DNA of 64,000 bases from Aquabacter sediminis (lineage in GTDB: Bacteria; Pseudomonadota; Alphaproteobacteria; Rhizobiales; Xanthobacteraceae), in the NCBI RefSeq assembly GCF_028863665.1, contig NZ_JARBFX010000007.1, positions 124,001-188,000 on the forward strand, written 5' to 3'. Below the pieces are notes generated by a model that was given only the letters and a program-made list of their open reading frames with translations, ran no database searches and was not told the origin of the DNA. Below are positions 18,390-27,010 of the stretch, piece by piece (the first letter of the stretch is position 1; each line of letters begins with the position of its first letter). A program made the position numbers and the translations under genes.

Positions 18390-18761
18390 CTCATCTCTCC
18401 CTTTCCCAGCGGAGTGCCAGAGGCTTAGCAGAGGGCGAAACTTCGTCAAAGCGCTAAGAACGCAAGGGTTTTTGCTGCGCCGCACCTCGGCCCGACGCGC
18501 GGCCCGCGCAGTGGGCGTCCTGTCGCGCCCAACATGGCCGTTGCGGAACCCCCCAACGGATGCCGCTACGTCGCCCAACTGATTGCAACTGCGAAGTTTT
18601 AAGGGGCGCCGCCGACACGGCACGCGGCTCCTCTCAAAATCAGTCTTGACAGTTTCGCTATATAGTATTTTTCTTAAACTACATACCTAAAAAGGCGTGC
18701 CGACCTTCGGGCCGCGCTCGCCCAGCCCCGGCTGAACCGGGTCCAGATGAAAGGGAACGTA
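18390..18761. other. AT-rich divergent intergenic region
   Basis: Most of this 370-base spacer is GC-rich, but 18636-18700 is strikingly AT-rich. It contains TTGACA at 18646-18651, TATAGT at 18661-18666, and half-sites AGTTT/AAACT and GTAT/ATAC. The 9-bp spacing of the first two does not make a canonical promoter. A GntR-type operator over the promoter is possible. Confidence 0.5.
18646..18690 (+). promoter_or_regulatory. probable promoter/operator of the NitT-type ABC operon
   Basis: AT-rich tract in front of the ABC operon with a TTGACA hexamer and imperfect inverted half-sites (AGTTT at 18651-18655 with AAACT at 18676-18680; GTAT at 18665-18668 with ATAC at 18683-18686). A matched -10 is not evident. 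Confidence 0.35.
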
Positions 18762-19604
18762 ATGGAACCCACGCCCGGTGCGGGCGCGGCGGCGCGCGTG
18801 CGCCCGCCGGACGCCACCGTCATGTCCGCGTCCTTGCCGGCGCCCCTGCTGGCGGTCACGGACGTGACGCTGCAATACAAGACCCGCGACACTGAGGTGA
18901 CCGCCACGCGCGGGGTCGGCTTCGATGTCTATCCGGCGGACCGCTTCGTGCTGCTGGGTCCGTCCGGCTGCGGCAAGTCGAGCCTCCTGAAGGCCGTGGC
19001 CGGCTTCCTGCGCCCGGCCGCCGGCGCCATCCGCCTCAATGGCGCGCCCGTCCGTGGGCCGGGGCCGGACCGGATGATGGTGTTCCAGGATTTCGACCAG
19101 CTCATGCCCTGGAAGACGGTGGCGCAGAACGTGATGTTCCCCATCCTGGCCAGTGGCCGCTTCCCCCGGGCCGAGGCGCGCGACCGGGCACTGGCCGCCA
19201 TCGGCAAGGTGAAGCTCGCCAAGTTCGCCGATGCCTATCCCCACATGCTTTCGGGCGGCATGAAGCAGCGCGTGGCCATCGCCCGGGCCATGGCCATGGA
19301 GCCGGCCATCCTGCTCATGGACGAGCCCTTTGCCGCCCTCGACGCGCTTACCCGCCGCCAGATGCAGGATGAGCTTCTCACGCTCTGGGACGACACCCGC
19401 TTCACCGTGCTGTTCGTCACCCATTCCATCGAGGAGGCGGTGGTGGTGGGCTCGCGCATCCTGGTGCTCTCCCCCCATCCCGGCCGGGTGAAGGCGGAGC
19501 TGAATGCCCATGCCTTCGGCCACCAGCATCATGCCGACGCCGCGTTCGGCGCTCTCACCCACCGCATCCACACCATGCTGTTCGCGGAGGCCGGTCATGG
19601 CTGA
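18762..19604 (+). CDS. NitT/TauT-type ABC transporter ATPase
   Basis: The 280-residue ATPase has Walker A GPSGCGKSS, Q-loop VFQDFDQLMPW, signature LSGGMKQR, Walker B ILLMDEPFAALD and the H-loop VTHSIEE. Sequence around these motifs is closest to nitrate/taurine-type importers. ATG 18762 has GGGA upstream; ATG 18747 and 18822 are alternatives. The extra His-rich segment HAFGHQHHADAAFG near the end is unusual. Its stop overlaps the permease start. Confidence 0.92.
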   Translation: MEPTPGAGAAARVRPPDATVMSASLPAPLLAVTDVTLQYKTRDTEVTATRGVGFDVYPADRFVLLGPSGCGKSSLLKAVAGFLRPAAGAIRLNGAPVRGPGPDRMMVFQDFDQLMPWKTVAQNVMFPILASGRFPRAEARDRALAAIGKVKLAKFADAYPHMLSGGMKQRVAIARAMAMEPAILLMDEPFAALDALTRRQMQDELLTLWDDTRFTVLFVTHSIEEAVVVGSRILVLSPHPGRVKAELNAHAFGHQHHADAAFGALTHRIHTMLFAEAGHG

Positions 19605-20502
19605 CACCCTCGCCTCCCTTGCCGCTCAGCCGCGCGTCCCCCCGGTCCGCCCCGAATTCGAGCGCGATTTGCCGCCCGTGGAGGAGCCGGGGGAGATTGT
19701 CCACCCGCTCTCCCTGTGGGAGCGCCTTGCCAATGTGGACGGGGTGCGGCGGGGGCTGATCCTCATCGCCCTCATGGCGCTCTGGCAGGCCTATGCGGTG
19801 ATGCTGGGCAACCCGCTGATGTTTCCCACCCTCACCGACACGCTGGCGGCGCTGGTGGAGGGGGTGCGGGAAGGCACGCTGATCCTGCGCATCCTCTCCT
19901 CCCTGCAGGTGCTGCTCATCGGCTATGCCATCGGCATTGCGCTCGCCGCCGTCCTCACCTCGCTGGCGGTCTCGTTCCGCCTGGGGGCGGACCTGCTGGC
20001 GACGTTGACCGCCATGTTCAACCCGCTCCCCGCCATCGCGCTCCTGCCGTTGGCGCTGCTCTGGTTCGGGCTGGGCACGGCGAGCCTTGTCTTCGTCATC
20101 GTCCATTCGGTGACCTGGGCGGTGGCGCTCAACACCCAGACCGGCTTCCATTCCGTGCCCGACACCCAGCGCCTCGCCGGCCAGAATTATGGGCTGAAGG
20201 GGCTGCGCTATGTGGGCCTCATCCTGATCCCCGCCGCCTTCCCCTCCATCCTGGCGGGCCTGAAAATCGGTTGGGCCTTCGCCTGGCGCACCCTGATCGC
20301 GGCCGAGCTGGTGTTCGGCGCCTCGTCCCGCTCCGGCGGCCTCGGCTGGTACCTGTTCGAGAAGCGCAACCAGCTGGAGACGCCGGCCGTCTTCGCCGGG
20401 CTCACCTGCGTCATCATCATCGGCCTCGTGGTGGAAGGCTTGGTCTTCCGCACCCTCGAAGCGCGCACCGTGCACCGCTGGGGCATGAGCCGCGCCGGCT
20501 GA
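19597..20502 (+). CDS. NitT/TauT-type ABC transporter permease
   Basis: This 301-residue inner-membrane protein has a cytosolic N-terminal tail of about 45 residues, six predicted helices and the EAA-type loop around RLAGQNYGLKGLRYVGLILIP. It overlaps the ATPase gene by 8 bases, and the pair must form the core of an importer. Substrate unknown. Confidence 0.92.
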   Translation: MADTLASLAAQPRVPPVRPEFERDLPPVEEPGEIVHPLSLWERLANVDGVRRGLILIALMALWQAYAVMLGNPLMFPTLTDTLAALVEGVREGTLILRILSSLQVLLIGYAIGIALAAVLTSLAVSFRLGADLLATLTAMFNPLPAIALLPLALLWFGLGTASLVFVIVHSVTWAVALNTQTGFHSVPDTQRLAGQNYGLKGLRYVGLILIPAAFPSILAGLKIGWAFAWRTLIAAELVFGASSRSGGLGWYLFEKRNQLETPAVFAGLTCVIIIGLVVEGLVFRTLEARTVHRWGMSRAG

Positions 20503-20519
20503 TCCTCCCCCATTCCATT

Positions 20520-20563
20520 CAAGCACCAAGACTTTCCAAGCACTGAGACTTTCCAAGCACCAG
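20520..20563. repeat. 17-bp tandem repeat between permease and hydrolase
   Basis: CAAGCACCAAGACTTTC (20520-20536) is followed by CAAGCACTGAGACTTTC (20537-20553) and a partial third unit to 20563. Two mismatches separate the full units. It ends just before the ribosome site of the next gene. Confidence 0.85.
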
Positions 20564-20575
20564 GAAGAGGCACCC

Positions 20576-21460
20576 ATGCGTATCCGTCTGTTGGGCACCG
20601 GCACGCCGACCCCGTCGCTGCGCCGGATGAGTTCCGGCTATGTGGTGGAGACCGGCGAGGACGTCATCGTCTTCGACCACGGGTTTGGCGCCCACCACCG
20701 CCTGCTGGAACTGGGCATCCCGGCCACCCGCGTCACCCATCTGTTCTTCACCCACCTGCATTACGACCATTGCGGCGACTATGGCCGCCTGCTGCTGACC
20801 CGCTGGGACCAGGGCGCCAACCGCATTCCCGACCTCAAGGTCTATGGCCCGCCGCCCATCGCCGAGATCACGGAGCGCCTGTTCGGCAAGGACGGGGTCT
20901 ATGACGTGGACCTCATCGCCCGCACCTCCCACGGCTCCAGCCTGGACCTGTTTGTGGCGCGCGGCGGCACGCTGCCCCGTCCGCGTCCCGCGCCGCAAGT
21001 CCAGGTGCTCCATCCCGGCGACATGGTGCGCGAGGGCGGCTGGAGCGTGGAAACCACCAACGTCAACCATTTCCAGCCCTACCTCAACACCTACGGCTAT
21101 CGCATGGAGACGGCCGAGGGCAGCTTCGTCTATTCCGGCGACAGCGGCCCGGCGGAAACCATGCTCAAGCTGGCTGAGGGCTGCGACGTGCTGGTGCACA
21201 TGTGCCACTATCTCACCGGCACCCACTATTCTCCGGCCTTCTCCCACAGCTGCATGGGCCATATGGAACTGGCCGAGCTCGCCCATGCGGCGGGGGTCAA
21301 GAACCTGGTGCTCACCCACATCACCGAGCAGTTCGACTTTCCCGGCCTGCGCGAGCGGGTGGTGAGCGAGATGTCGCGCGTCTATGGCGGCAACATCTTC
21401 TTCGGCGAGGACAAGATGGAGATCCCGATCAAGGGACCCGTGCGCGACCGTTTGCTGTGA
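20576..21460 (+). CDS. metallo-beta-lactamase-fold hydrolase
   Basis: The 294-residue protein starts with IRLLGTGTP and carries the metal-binding motif THLHYDHCGD (HxHxDH). Further ligands are likely in VNHFQPY, YSGDSGP and the late LVLTHITEQ. This pattern is that of RNase Z-like and arylsulfatase-like metal hydrolases. It lies inside an importer operon between permease and binding protein, so it may hydrolyse the imported compound. The substrate is not known. Confidence 0.88.
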   Translation: MRIRLLGTGTPTPSLRRMSSGYVVETGEDVIVFDHGFGAHHRLLELGIPATRVTHLFFTHLHYDHCGDYGRLLLTRWDQGANRIPDLKVYGPPPIAEITERLFGKDGVYDVDLIARTSHGSSLDLFVARGGTLPRPRPAPQVQVLHPGDMVREGGWSVETTNVNHFQPYLNTYGYRMETAEGSFVYSGDSGPAETMLKLAEGCDVLVHMCHYLTGTHYSPAFSHSCMGHMELAELAHAAGVKNLVLTHITEQFDFPGLRERVVSEMSRVYGGNIFFGEDKMEIPIKGPVRDRLL

Positions 21461-21467
21461 CCGACCG

Positions 21468-21489
21468 CCCGCCGCCTCCGGGCGGCGGG
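21468..21489 (+). other. intercistronic hairpin
   Basis: Inverted repeat CCCGCCG/CGGCGGG around an 8-base loop after the hydrolase stop, without a T-run. It may stabilise or attenuate the operon mRNA. Confidence 0.4.
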
Positions 21490-21529
21490 TCCTTCCGCCT
21501 TCCAGACAAGACAATAAGGGGAACAGACC

Positions 21530-22537
21530 ATGAAACGATCGACCCGATGGCTCGGCGCCTTCGCTTTCGCCGCGCTTTCCCTGTCCGCCGGGGCCGCCCG
21601 CGCCGCAGAGGTGCGGCTCGTGAGCGGGTTCGGCCTGTGCTACCTGCCGGCCTATGTGGCGGTGGAGAAGAAGCTGATCGAAAAGCACGCCGCCGCCCTC
21701 GGCGTGCCCGACGTGACGGTCAGCTACCAGCACCTCGCCAGCGGCCCCGCCATCACCGACGCCCTCATATCCGGTAGTGCGGACGTGGCCATGGCCGGCA
21801 CCTCGGTGCTGCTGAATGTCTGGGACAAGACGGCGAAGTTCGCGCCCATCAAGGGGATGATGGCGATCTGCGATTCCCCCATCTATTTCAACACCATCGA
21901 CCCGAACATCAAATCCATCCGCGATTTCAAGGACAGCGACCGCATCGCCATGGCCTCCGGCAAGGGCACCCAGCATGCTCTCGTGCTGGAGATGGCCACC
22001 GCCCAGGCCTATGGCTTCGACCAGCGCAACCGGTTCGACACGCTGGCGGTCTCCATGTCCCATCCCGACGGGGTGGCGGCGCTGCTCTCCGGCGGGGCGG
22101 GGGTGAAGACCCATGTGACCACCGTGCCCTTCATCCAGATGGAGCTGGCCAATCCCAATGTGCGCACCATCCTGTCGTCCTATGACGTGACCGGCGGGCC
22201 GAACACGCTCATCGTCGCCTACGCGGCGGACAAATGGCGCAAGGACAATCCGAAGCTCTACCAGGCCACTTTCGAGGCGCTCAAGGAGGCCATGGAGGTC
22301 ATTGCGGCGGACAAGGGCGCTGCGGTGGACCTTTATCTGAAGGCGGAGAACTCCAAGCTCACCCGCGACCAGGTCCTGGCCATCGTCACCGATCCGGCGA
22401 TGATGACCTTCTCGCCCACCCCCAAGAAGGTCATGGTGTTCGCCGACTATATGGCCAAGGCCGGCCTCTTGAAGACCCGTCCCGCCTCCTGGAAGGAGGT
22501 GTTCTTCGCCAATATCCACGATGCGCCGGGGGATTGA
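21530..22537 (+). CDS. ABC transporter substrate-binding protein (NitT/TauT type)
   Basis: The 335-residue protein has a signal peptide (FAFAALSLSAGAARA, cleaved near ARAAE). A periplasmic binding fold of the NMT1/THI5-SsuA superfamily follows, with GFGLCYLPAYVAVEKKLIEK, SGSADVAMAG and GGPNTLIVAYAADKWRK. It probably captures the substrate for the adjacent ATPase and permease. The binding pocket cannot be assigned from sequence. Confidence 0.9.
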   Translation: MKRSTRWLGAFAFAALSLSAGAARAAEVRLVSGFGLCYLPAYVAVEKKLIEKHAAALGVPDVTVSYQHLASGPAITDALISGSADVAMAGTSVLLNVWDKTAKFAPIKGMMAICDSPIYFNTIDPNIKSIRDFKDSDRIAMASGKGTQHALVLEMATAQAYGFDQRNRFDTLAVSMSHPDGVAALLSGGAGVKTHVTTVPFIQMELANPNVRTILSSYDVTGGPNTLIVAYAADKWRKDNPKLYQATFEALKEAMEVIAADKGAAVDLYLKAENSKLTRDQVLAIVTDPAMMTFSPTPKKVMVFADYMAKAGLLKTRPASWKEVFFANIHDAPGD

Positions 22538-22678
22538 TCCGGCCACCCCGTTGCCCCCGGCCTCCGTTCCCCTCAGATTGCTCGGCGCGCCGGCCGGCGT
22601 GGTGCCTCTCGGGGGCGTCGCGCATGCCGGCCGTCATCCTGAACGGCCCGCCACAAGGGCCGCCGGCTGGGAGCAGGC

Positions 22679-23542
22679 ATGGACCAGAGGCGGGGCGCGC
22701 GTCCCTCGACGACCCTGAAGACGGCCCCCGGCGGCGCTCCGGCGGAGGCCGACACCGTCCGCGAGACGTCGGCGCAGGTGGGGGCGGAGGCATTCTGGGA
22801 GCGCTTCGGGCGGGCGGCGGCGGGCGGGCCCAAATATATCTTCCTGCGCGACCGCCTGTTGGCGGCCATGCGTGAAGGCTTCTGGCAGGAGGGCGACCGC
22901 CTGCCGCCGGAAAAGGATCTGGCGCTCGCCACTGGCCTCAGCCTGGGCACGGTGCAGAAGGCCTATGGGGAACTGGCCCAGGACGGCACCATCGAGCGTC
23001 GCCAGGGCCGCGCCGGCAGCGTGGTGAGCCGCCAGCCCCGCAGCGTCGACACCGTCTGGCACTTCCTGTTTTCCGACGACCGGCACGAGCGCTTCTTCTC
23101 GGTCTTCCCGCGCGTCGACCGCGTCCACCGCCACCGCGATCGCGGCTCCTGGAGCCTGCACCTTCACTGGGTGGAGGACGAGGTGGTCGAGATCGACCGC
23201 GTGGTGGACATCGGCCAGGAATTCCTGGTCTTCAGCCAGTTCTTCATTGATGCGCGGGTCTATGACCAGGCGCGCCGGGGCAAGAGCGAGCCGCTGGAGG
23301 GCATCAACCTGCGGCGTGAACTGAACCTCAACGTCCAGGGCCTGTGCTACGACATGCGCCTGGAGCGCCTGCCCCGCGAGGTGTGCGGCAAGATCGGGGT
23401 GAAGGCGGGCACGCTCGGCCTGGTGGTGGAAGTGCGCATGACGGCGAGCCCCCAGCAGCAGGGTTATTTCCAGCGCATCTTCATTCCCGAGACGCGGTTC
23501 TGGCTGCGCATCGCGGCCCAGCCCTTCCCGCGCGGCGGCTGA
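22679..23542 (+). CDS. GntR-family regulator with UTRA (HutC-type) domain
   Basis: The 287-residue regulator has a winged helix at about residues 50-115 (YIFLRDRLLAAM, LPPEKDLALATGLSLGTVQKAY, GTIERRQGRAGSVV) and a UTRA ligand-binding domain after it. An N-terminal extension of about 45 residues is atypical. It lies directly downstream of the ABC/hydrolase operon on the same strand and is its likely regulator, with the transported compound as probable effector. Confidence 0.88.
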   Translation: MDQRRGARPSTTLKTAPGGAPAEADTVRETSAQVGAEAFWERFGRAAAGGPKYIFLRDRLLAAMREGFWQEGDRLPPEKDLALATGLSLGTVQKAYGELAQDGTIERRQGRAGSVVSRQPRSVDTVWHFLFSDDRHERFFSVFPRVDRVHRHRDRGSWSLHLHWVEDEVVEIDRVVDIGQEFLVFSQFFIDARVYDQARRGKSEPLEGINLRRELNLNVQGLCYDMRLERLPREVCGKIGVKAGTLGLVVEVRMTASPQQQGYFQRIFIPETRFWLRIAAQPFPRGG

Positions 23543-23548
23543 CCCGCA

Positions 23549-24601
23549 TCAGGCGCGCAGCGTCACCGGCGCGGGCGACCATTGCACCGGCCGCGCCAAG
23601 GCGATCACACCGGAGCCATGCATGCGCCGCTCGCCCTGCACCATGTCCGCCGGGGTGAGGGCGCCGGGATGGTGGGCGAGGCAATCCACGTCCCGATCCG
23701 GCAGCAGGATGCGCAATGGCTCCAGTGCCGCTTCCGGCATGCGCACGGGCAAGGCGTGGCGCCACATGCGCAGCGCGATGAGCCCGGCTTCCAGCACCGA
23801 AAGGCCCAGCGCCGCGGCAAACGCCACCATCGCGGCGGGCAGGCGCTCGGCCAGATCGAGCTGGGCCAGTTCCTGGCGCAGGAAGCCCGAGGCGCGCGCC
23901 TGCTGTGCGGCATGGGTCTGCGACACCGCCTGCGGCGAGACGGTGTATTCGTAGAGCACCTTTTCCACCATGCGGGGGCGGAAGAAGCGGATCCACAGCG
24001 ACCACAGGGCGAAATCCTCGCAATGGTCGTAGCTGGCCAGGTGCGGATAGCCGCCCAGCGCCAGATAGACATCGCGCCGCGCCACCACCGAGCCGTGCGG
24101 GAAGGGGCAGCCCACATCCACGGCAAACCGCAGGATCGGACCCCATTCCGCCGGCCGCACATGCTCGGACAGGCGCTTGCCCTCGGGCGTCACCAGCACC
24201 ATGCCGGTGGCACACAGGCTGAGGTCCGGGTCGGCGGCGAACAGCTCCATCTGCGCCGCCATCTTGCCGGGACGCCAGATGTCATCGGCATCGAGCCGGG
24301 CGATCAGGCCATGGCGGGCAGCAGCGAGGCCGCAATTGAGGGCATGGGTGACGCCGCGATTGGTGGGCGAACGCAGAATGCGCGCCGCCTGTCCAGCCGG
24401 GCCCAGGTCCTGGCGATGGCTCTCCACCGGGACGGGGCTGCCATCGTCCACCAGCAAGAGCTCCACCGCGCCGGGAAAGGCCTGGTCCTGGACGCTCTCC
24501 AGCGCGCGCCGCAGGAGGCGGACGCGCTCGGGCGCGGCATCGCGGAAGAAGACGGGGAGGAGGACGGTGACGTCCTTTGGACCGGTCTCGGTCGCGCTCA
24601 T
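23549..24601 (-). CDS. glycosyltransferase family 2
   Basis: This 350-residue GT-A protein starts VTVLLPVFFRD and shows ELLLVDDGSP and LIARLDADDIW (DxD metal motif). A C-terminal helical region may contact the membrane. ATG 24601 is preferred, with GTG 24622 possible. It overlaps the end of the upstream glycosyltransferase gene, so the two are co-translated and probably act on the same surface glycan. Donor and acceptor are unknown. Confidence 0.88.
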   Translation of the reverse strand: MSATETGPKDVTVLLPVFFRDAAPERVRLLRRALESVQDQAFPGAVELLLVDDGSPVPVESHRQDLGPAGQAARILRSPTNRGVTHALNCGLAAARHGLIARLDADDIWRPGKMAAQMELFAADPDLSLCATGMVLVTPEGKRLSEHVRPAEWGPILRFAVDVGCPFPHGSVVARRDVYLALGGYPHLASYDHCEDFALWSLWIRFFRPRMVEKVLYEYTVSPQAVSQTHAAQQARASGFLRQELAQLDLAERLPAAMVAFAAALGLSVLEAGLIALRMWRHALPVRMPEAALEPLRILLPDRDVDCLAHHPGALTPADMVQGERRMHGSGVIALARPVQWSPAPVTLRA

Positions 24602-24611
24602 GCCCCGGCCC

Positions 24612-26894
24612 TCATGCGTCACCGAAGGCGCGCAGGAACTGCTTCTTGGCCAGCATCAGGTGGCCGAGCGGGGCAGGGTGGCGTGCGGCACCGGCGCCGA
24701 AGTCGAAATCCAGCAGATCCCGGTAGAATTGCGCCATGCCGAGCTTGCGAGCGGTTTCCTCGCCCCGCGCCAGCGCGCGGCGCAGGCATTGGGCATGGTG
24801 CACCGGGTCGCGCTTGCTGAGGGTATTGCCATCGCCGATGAGCAGGAACTCGCCCACCGCCTCCGGGATGAGGTGGAAGCGTCCGCCCGCCGCCAGCAGG
24901 GAGACGAGCAGGTCCCAATCCTCGAAATAATCCATGTCCTGCGCCACCAGGACCTCAGCCTCCACAAGCAGTTCCGTACGCACCGCATAGGAATTGGTGG
25001 GCATGAAATTGCCCGCCACCAGGCAGGCGGTCGGCAGCGGCATGTGGGAGGGCTCCGCGGCGGCGGCGCCCGGCAGTCTCTTATTGGTCAGGCCGAAGAC
25101 CACGTCCGCCTCGGCGAGGCGGAAGCCCTCCAGCATGCGCCGGGCGAAGAGCGGGTAATAGACGTCGTCATCGTCCAGGAAGCAGACATAGTGATAGGTG
25201 TCCGCACGGGCGCGGGCATAGGCCAGTCCCACATTCCACGGATAGCCGCGCCGCTGGCCAGATGCATCCGCATGGAGGAAGACGGTGCGCCCCTGAAGGA
25301 CCGGAGCGGTCGTCCGCACTTGCTCGAAGGCAGCGGCATCGCCATGGACGATGACGGCCGCCACCAGCGGCTCGCTCTGGGCATAGATGGACTGGAGGGC
25401 CGCCGCCAGCAATTCCGGCCGCCGCCCCTGGGTGCGCACCAGGCACAGGCCCTGTTCAACCCGGCCCCGGCGCGGGGGGCGCAGCGCGGGGGCGGGCCAG
25501 GCCACCTCCAGCAGGCGGCGCATGGCCGCCATCCGCACGCCGGCCATGCGCTGCTCCCGCCGCTCGCCCGGCTCGATCCGGCGCGGGGCGGAGCCGATGA
25601 GACTATCGGGCACCACCAGGATGGGCTCTTCCAGCGCGACGCGCAGCAGCAGGTCGTAGTCCTCCAGGCCTGCAAAGCGCGGCTCGAAGCCGCCGAGATC
25701 GGCGAGGAGGTCGCGCCGGAGCGCCAGCAGCGGTCCGGTGACCATGCCGAGCGCCAGGAGCTTGGAGGAATCGAAGGGCAAGGCGGTGCGGCGCAGCACC
25801 CGGCCGCGCTCGTCCACGTCCGCCGCACCACAGCCCACCGCGCGGGCGCGGGGGAAGATGCCGGCATAATGGGCGAGGATGCGCGTGGCATCGAGGCCGA
25901 TCAGGTCGCCCGCTTCCAGGAAGAGCACGAAGTCGCCACCGGCCGCCTGGGCCCCTTGCGTCTTGCGCGCCGGCCGGCCCATCTGCCGTCCGTCGGACAG
26001 GATCGTCACGGCATGCCGGATCTGCGGGGGAATGTGGGCGGCCAGGTCCCCTGGCTCGCAGGCGGGATCGTCATTGAGCACGATCCAGTCGGCGCGCGGG
26101 CGTTCGGTCTCCTGGGCCATCAAGGCGGCTACGCAGGCCGCCGAGCGGCTCAGCGCCGGCCCGTCGCCTTCGAACACGGTGACAAGGGTGAAGGAGGGGT
26201 CCCTCGGGCTCTCCGGCACATGGGTGGGCGGCCTGCGGGAGGCGACACGTTGCTGGAACTCGTCCAGCGGGCCGAACCGCATGAACCACTGCCCGGCCTC
26301 GGCGCCCGCCGTGACGGGCTCGGCCGGCGCGCTGGGAGCGGCGGCGAGGCAACAATCGGGGGACCGCGGCCCGTCATAAAGCTGGTCCGGCGTCAGCGAC
26401 ATGATGCCGTACCAGCCGACCGGCGTGCTCTCGGAGCCGGTCAGGGCGCTTTCCGTTGCCTGCCCCCCGCCATAAAGCAGGTAATGGGTGAAGGGCTCGA
26501 TGCCGCTCTCGGCCACGTCGGGGTTGGCCGCCAGATAGCGCAGGGGGTCGAAGTCCGGACGGGGGCGGCGGCCTTCCCAGGCACCCTTGCGCACATAATG
26601 GGTGAGCGGGCTGAGGCCCGAGCGGATCATGTCCGGGTAGGCGGCCGCATACCAGCGCGCGTCGAAGGCGCGGGTGCGCCGCAGGCGTTCAATGTCGCGC
26701 AAGGCGGACATGCGCCGGTCGAGCTTGCCCAGTGCCGGGAAGCGGGCGCACAGGTCGCGCCAGAGCCGGTTGGCCGGGCGCATCGGCTGCGGCCGACCGA
26801 GGGGCGCCAGGCCACCGGATGCGGCAGCACCGGCGGACGGCTCATTCGAGCGCATCCCCCGCAATGCTCCGGGATCTGGCGGTTCCGACGTCAT
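24612..26894 (-). CDS. large glycosyltransferase with N-terminal YxxxNPDV-type repeats and two GT2-like domains
   Basis: The 760-residue protein is modular. Residues about 70-150 hold two copies of a repeat (FDARWYAAAYPDMIRSGLSP and LRYLAANPDVAESGIEPFTH, each ending HY), known from surface-polysaccharide glycosyltransferases. Residues about 205-450 form a first GT2-like domain (DWIVLNDDP, FVLFLEAGDLIG); residues about 490-720 a second (VCFLDDDDVYYP). The first DxD is degenerate (EAGD), so only the second may be catalytic. Starts at 26894 and 26852 are both possible; only the second has a well-spaced GGAG. Confidence 0.84.
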   Translation of the reverse strand: MTSEPPDPGALRGMRSNEPSAGAAASGGLAPLGRPQPMRPANRLWRDLCARFPALGKLDRRMSALRDIERLRRTRAFDARWYAAAYPDMIRSGLSPLTHYVRKGAWEGRRPRPDFDPLRYLAANPDVAESGIEPFTHYLLYGGGQATESALTGSESTPVGWYGIMSLTPDQLYDGPRSPDCCLAAAPSAPAEPVTAGAEAGQWFMRFGPLDEFQQRVASRRPPTHVPESPRDPSFTLVTVFEGDGPALSRSAACVAALMAQETERPRADWIVLNDDPACEPGDLAAHIPPQIRHAVTILSDGRQMGRPARKTQGAQAAGGDFVLFLEAGDLIGLDATRILAHYAGIFPRARAVGCGAADVDERGRVLRRTALPFDSSKLLALGMVTGPLLALRRDLLADLGGFEPRFAGLEDYDLLLRVALEEPILVVPDSLIGSAPRRIEPGERREQRMAGVRMAAMRRLLEVAWPAPALRPPRRGRVEQGLCLVRTQGRRPELLAAALQSIYAQSEPLVAAVIVHGDAAAFEQVRTTAPVLQGRTVFLHADASGQRRGYPWNVGLAYARARADTYHYVCFLDDDDVYYPLFARRMLEGFRLAEADVVFGLTNKRLPGAAAAEPSHMPLPTACLVAGNFMPTNSYAVRTELLVEAEVLVAQDMDYFEDWDLLVSLLAAGGRFHLIPEAVGEFLLIGDGNTLSKRDPVHHAQCLRRALARGEETARKLGMAQFYRDLLDFDFGAGAARHPAPLGHLMLAKKQFLRAFGDA

Positions 26895-27010
26895 CTCCCC
26901 CGGATCCTCACCTTCACTCTCAGGCTACTGTTTTAACGGCTATTGTGGCGGAACACCGGCGACGTTCAAGCTGTGGTCGCGCGGGGCGCGGCTTTGCCGC
27001 GCTTGGCGCC

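Noticed and set aside
20520-20563. CRISPR-like array
   Set aside because: Units are directly adjacent without spacers and too short.
18762-22537. Second guanidine or urea importer
   Set aside because: No ykkC aptamer, carboxylase or DUF1989 gene nearby; a GntR/UTRA regulator and a metallo-hydrolase instead indicate another substrate.
24177-26936. A 919-codon plus-strand frame opposite the two glycosyltransferases
   Set aside because: No family motif; the minus strand encodes recognisable GT2 domains.
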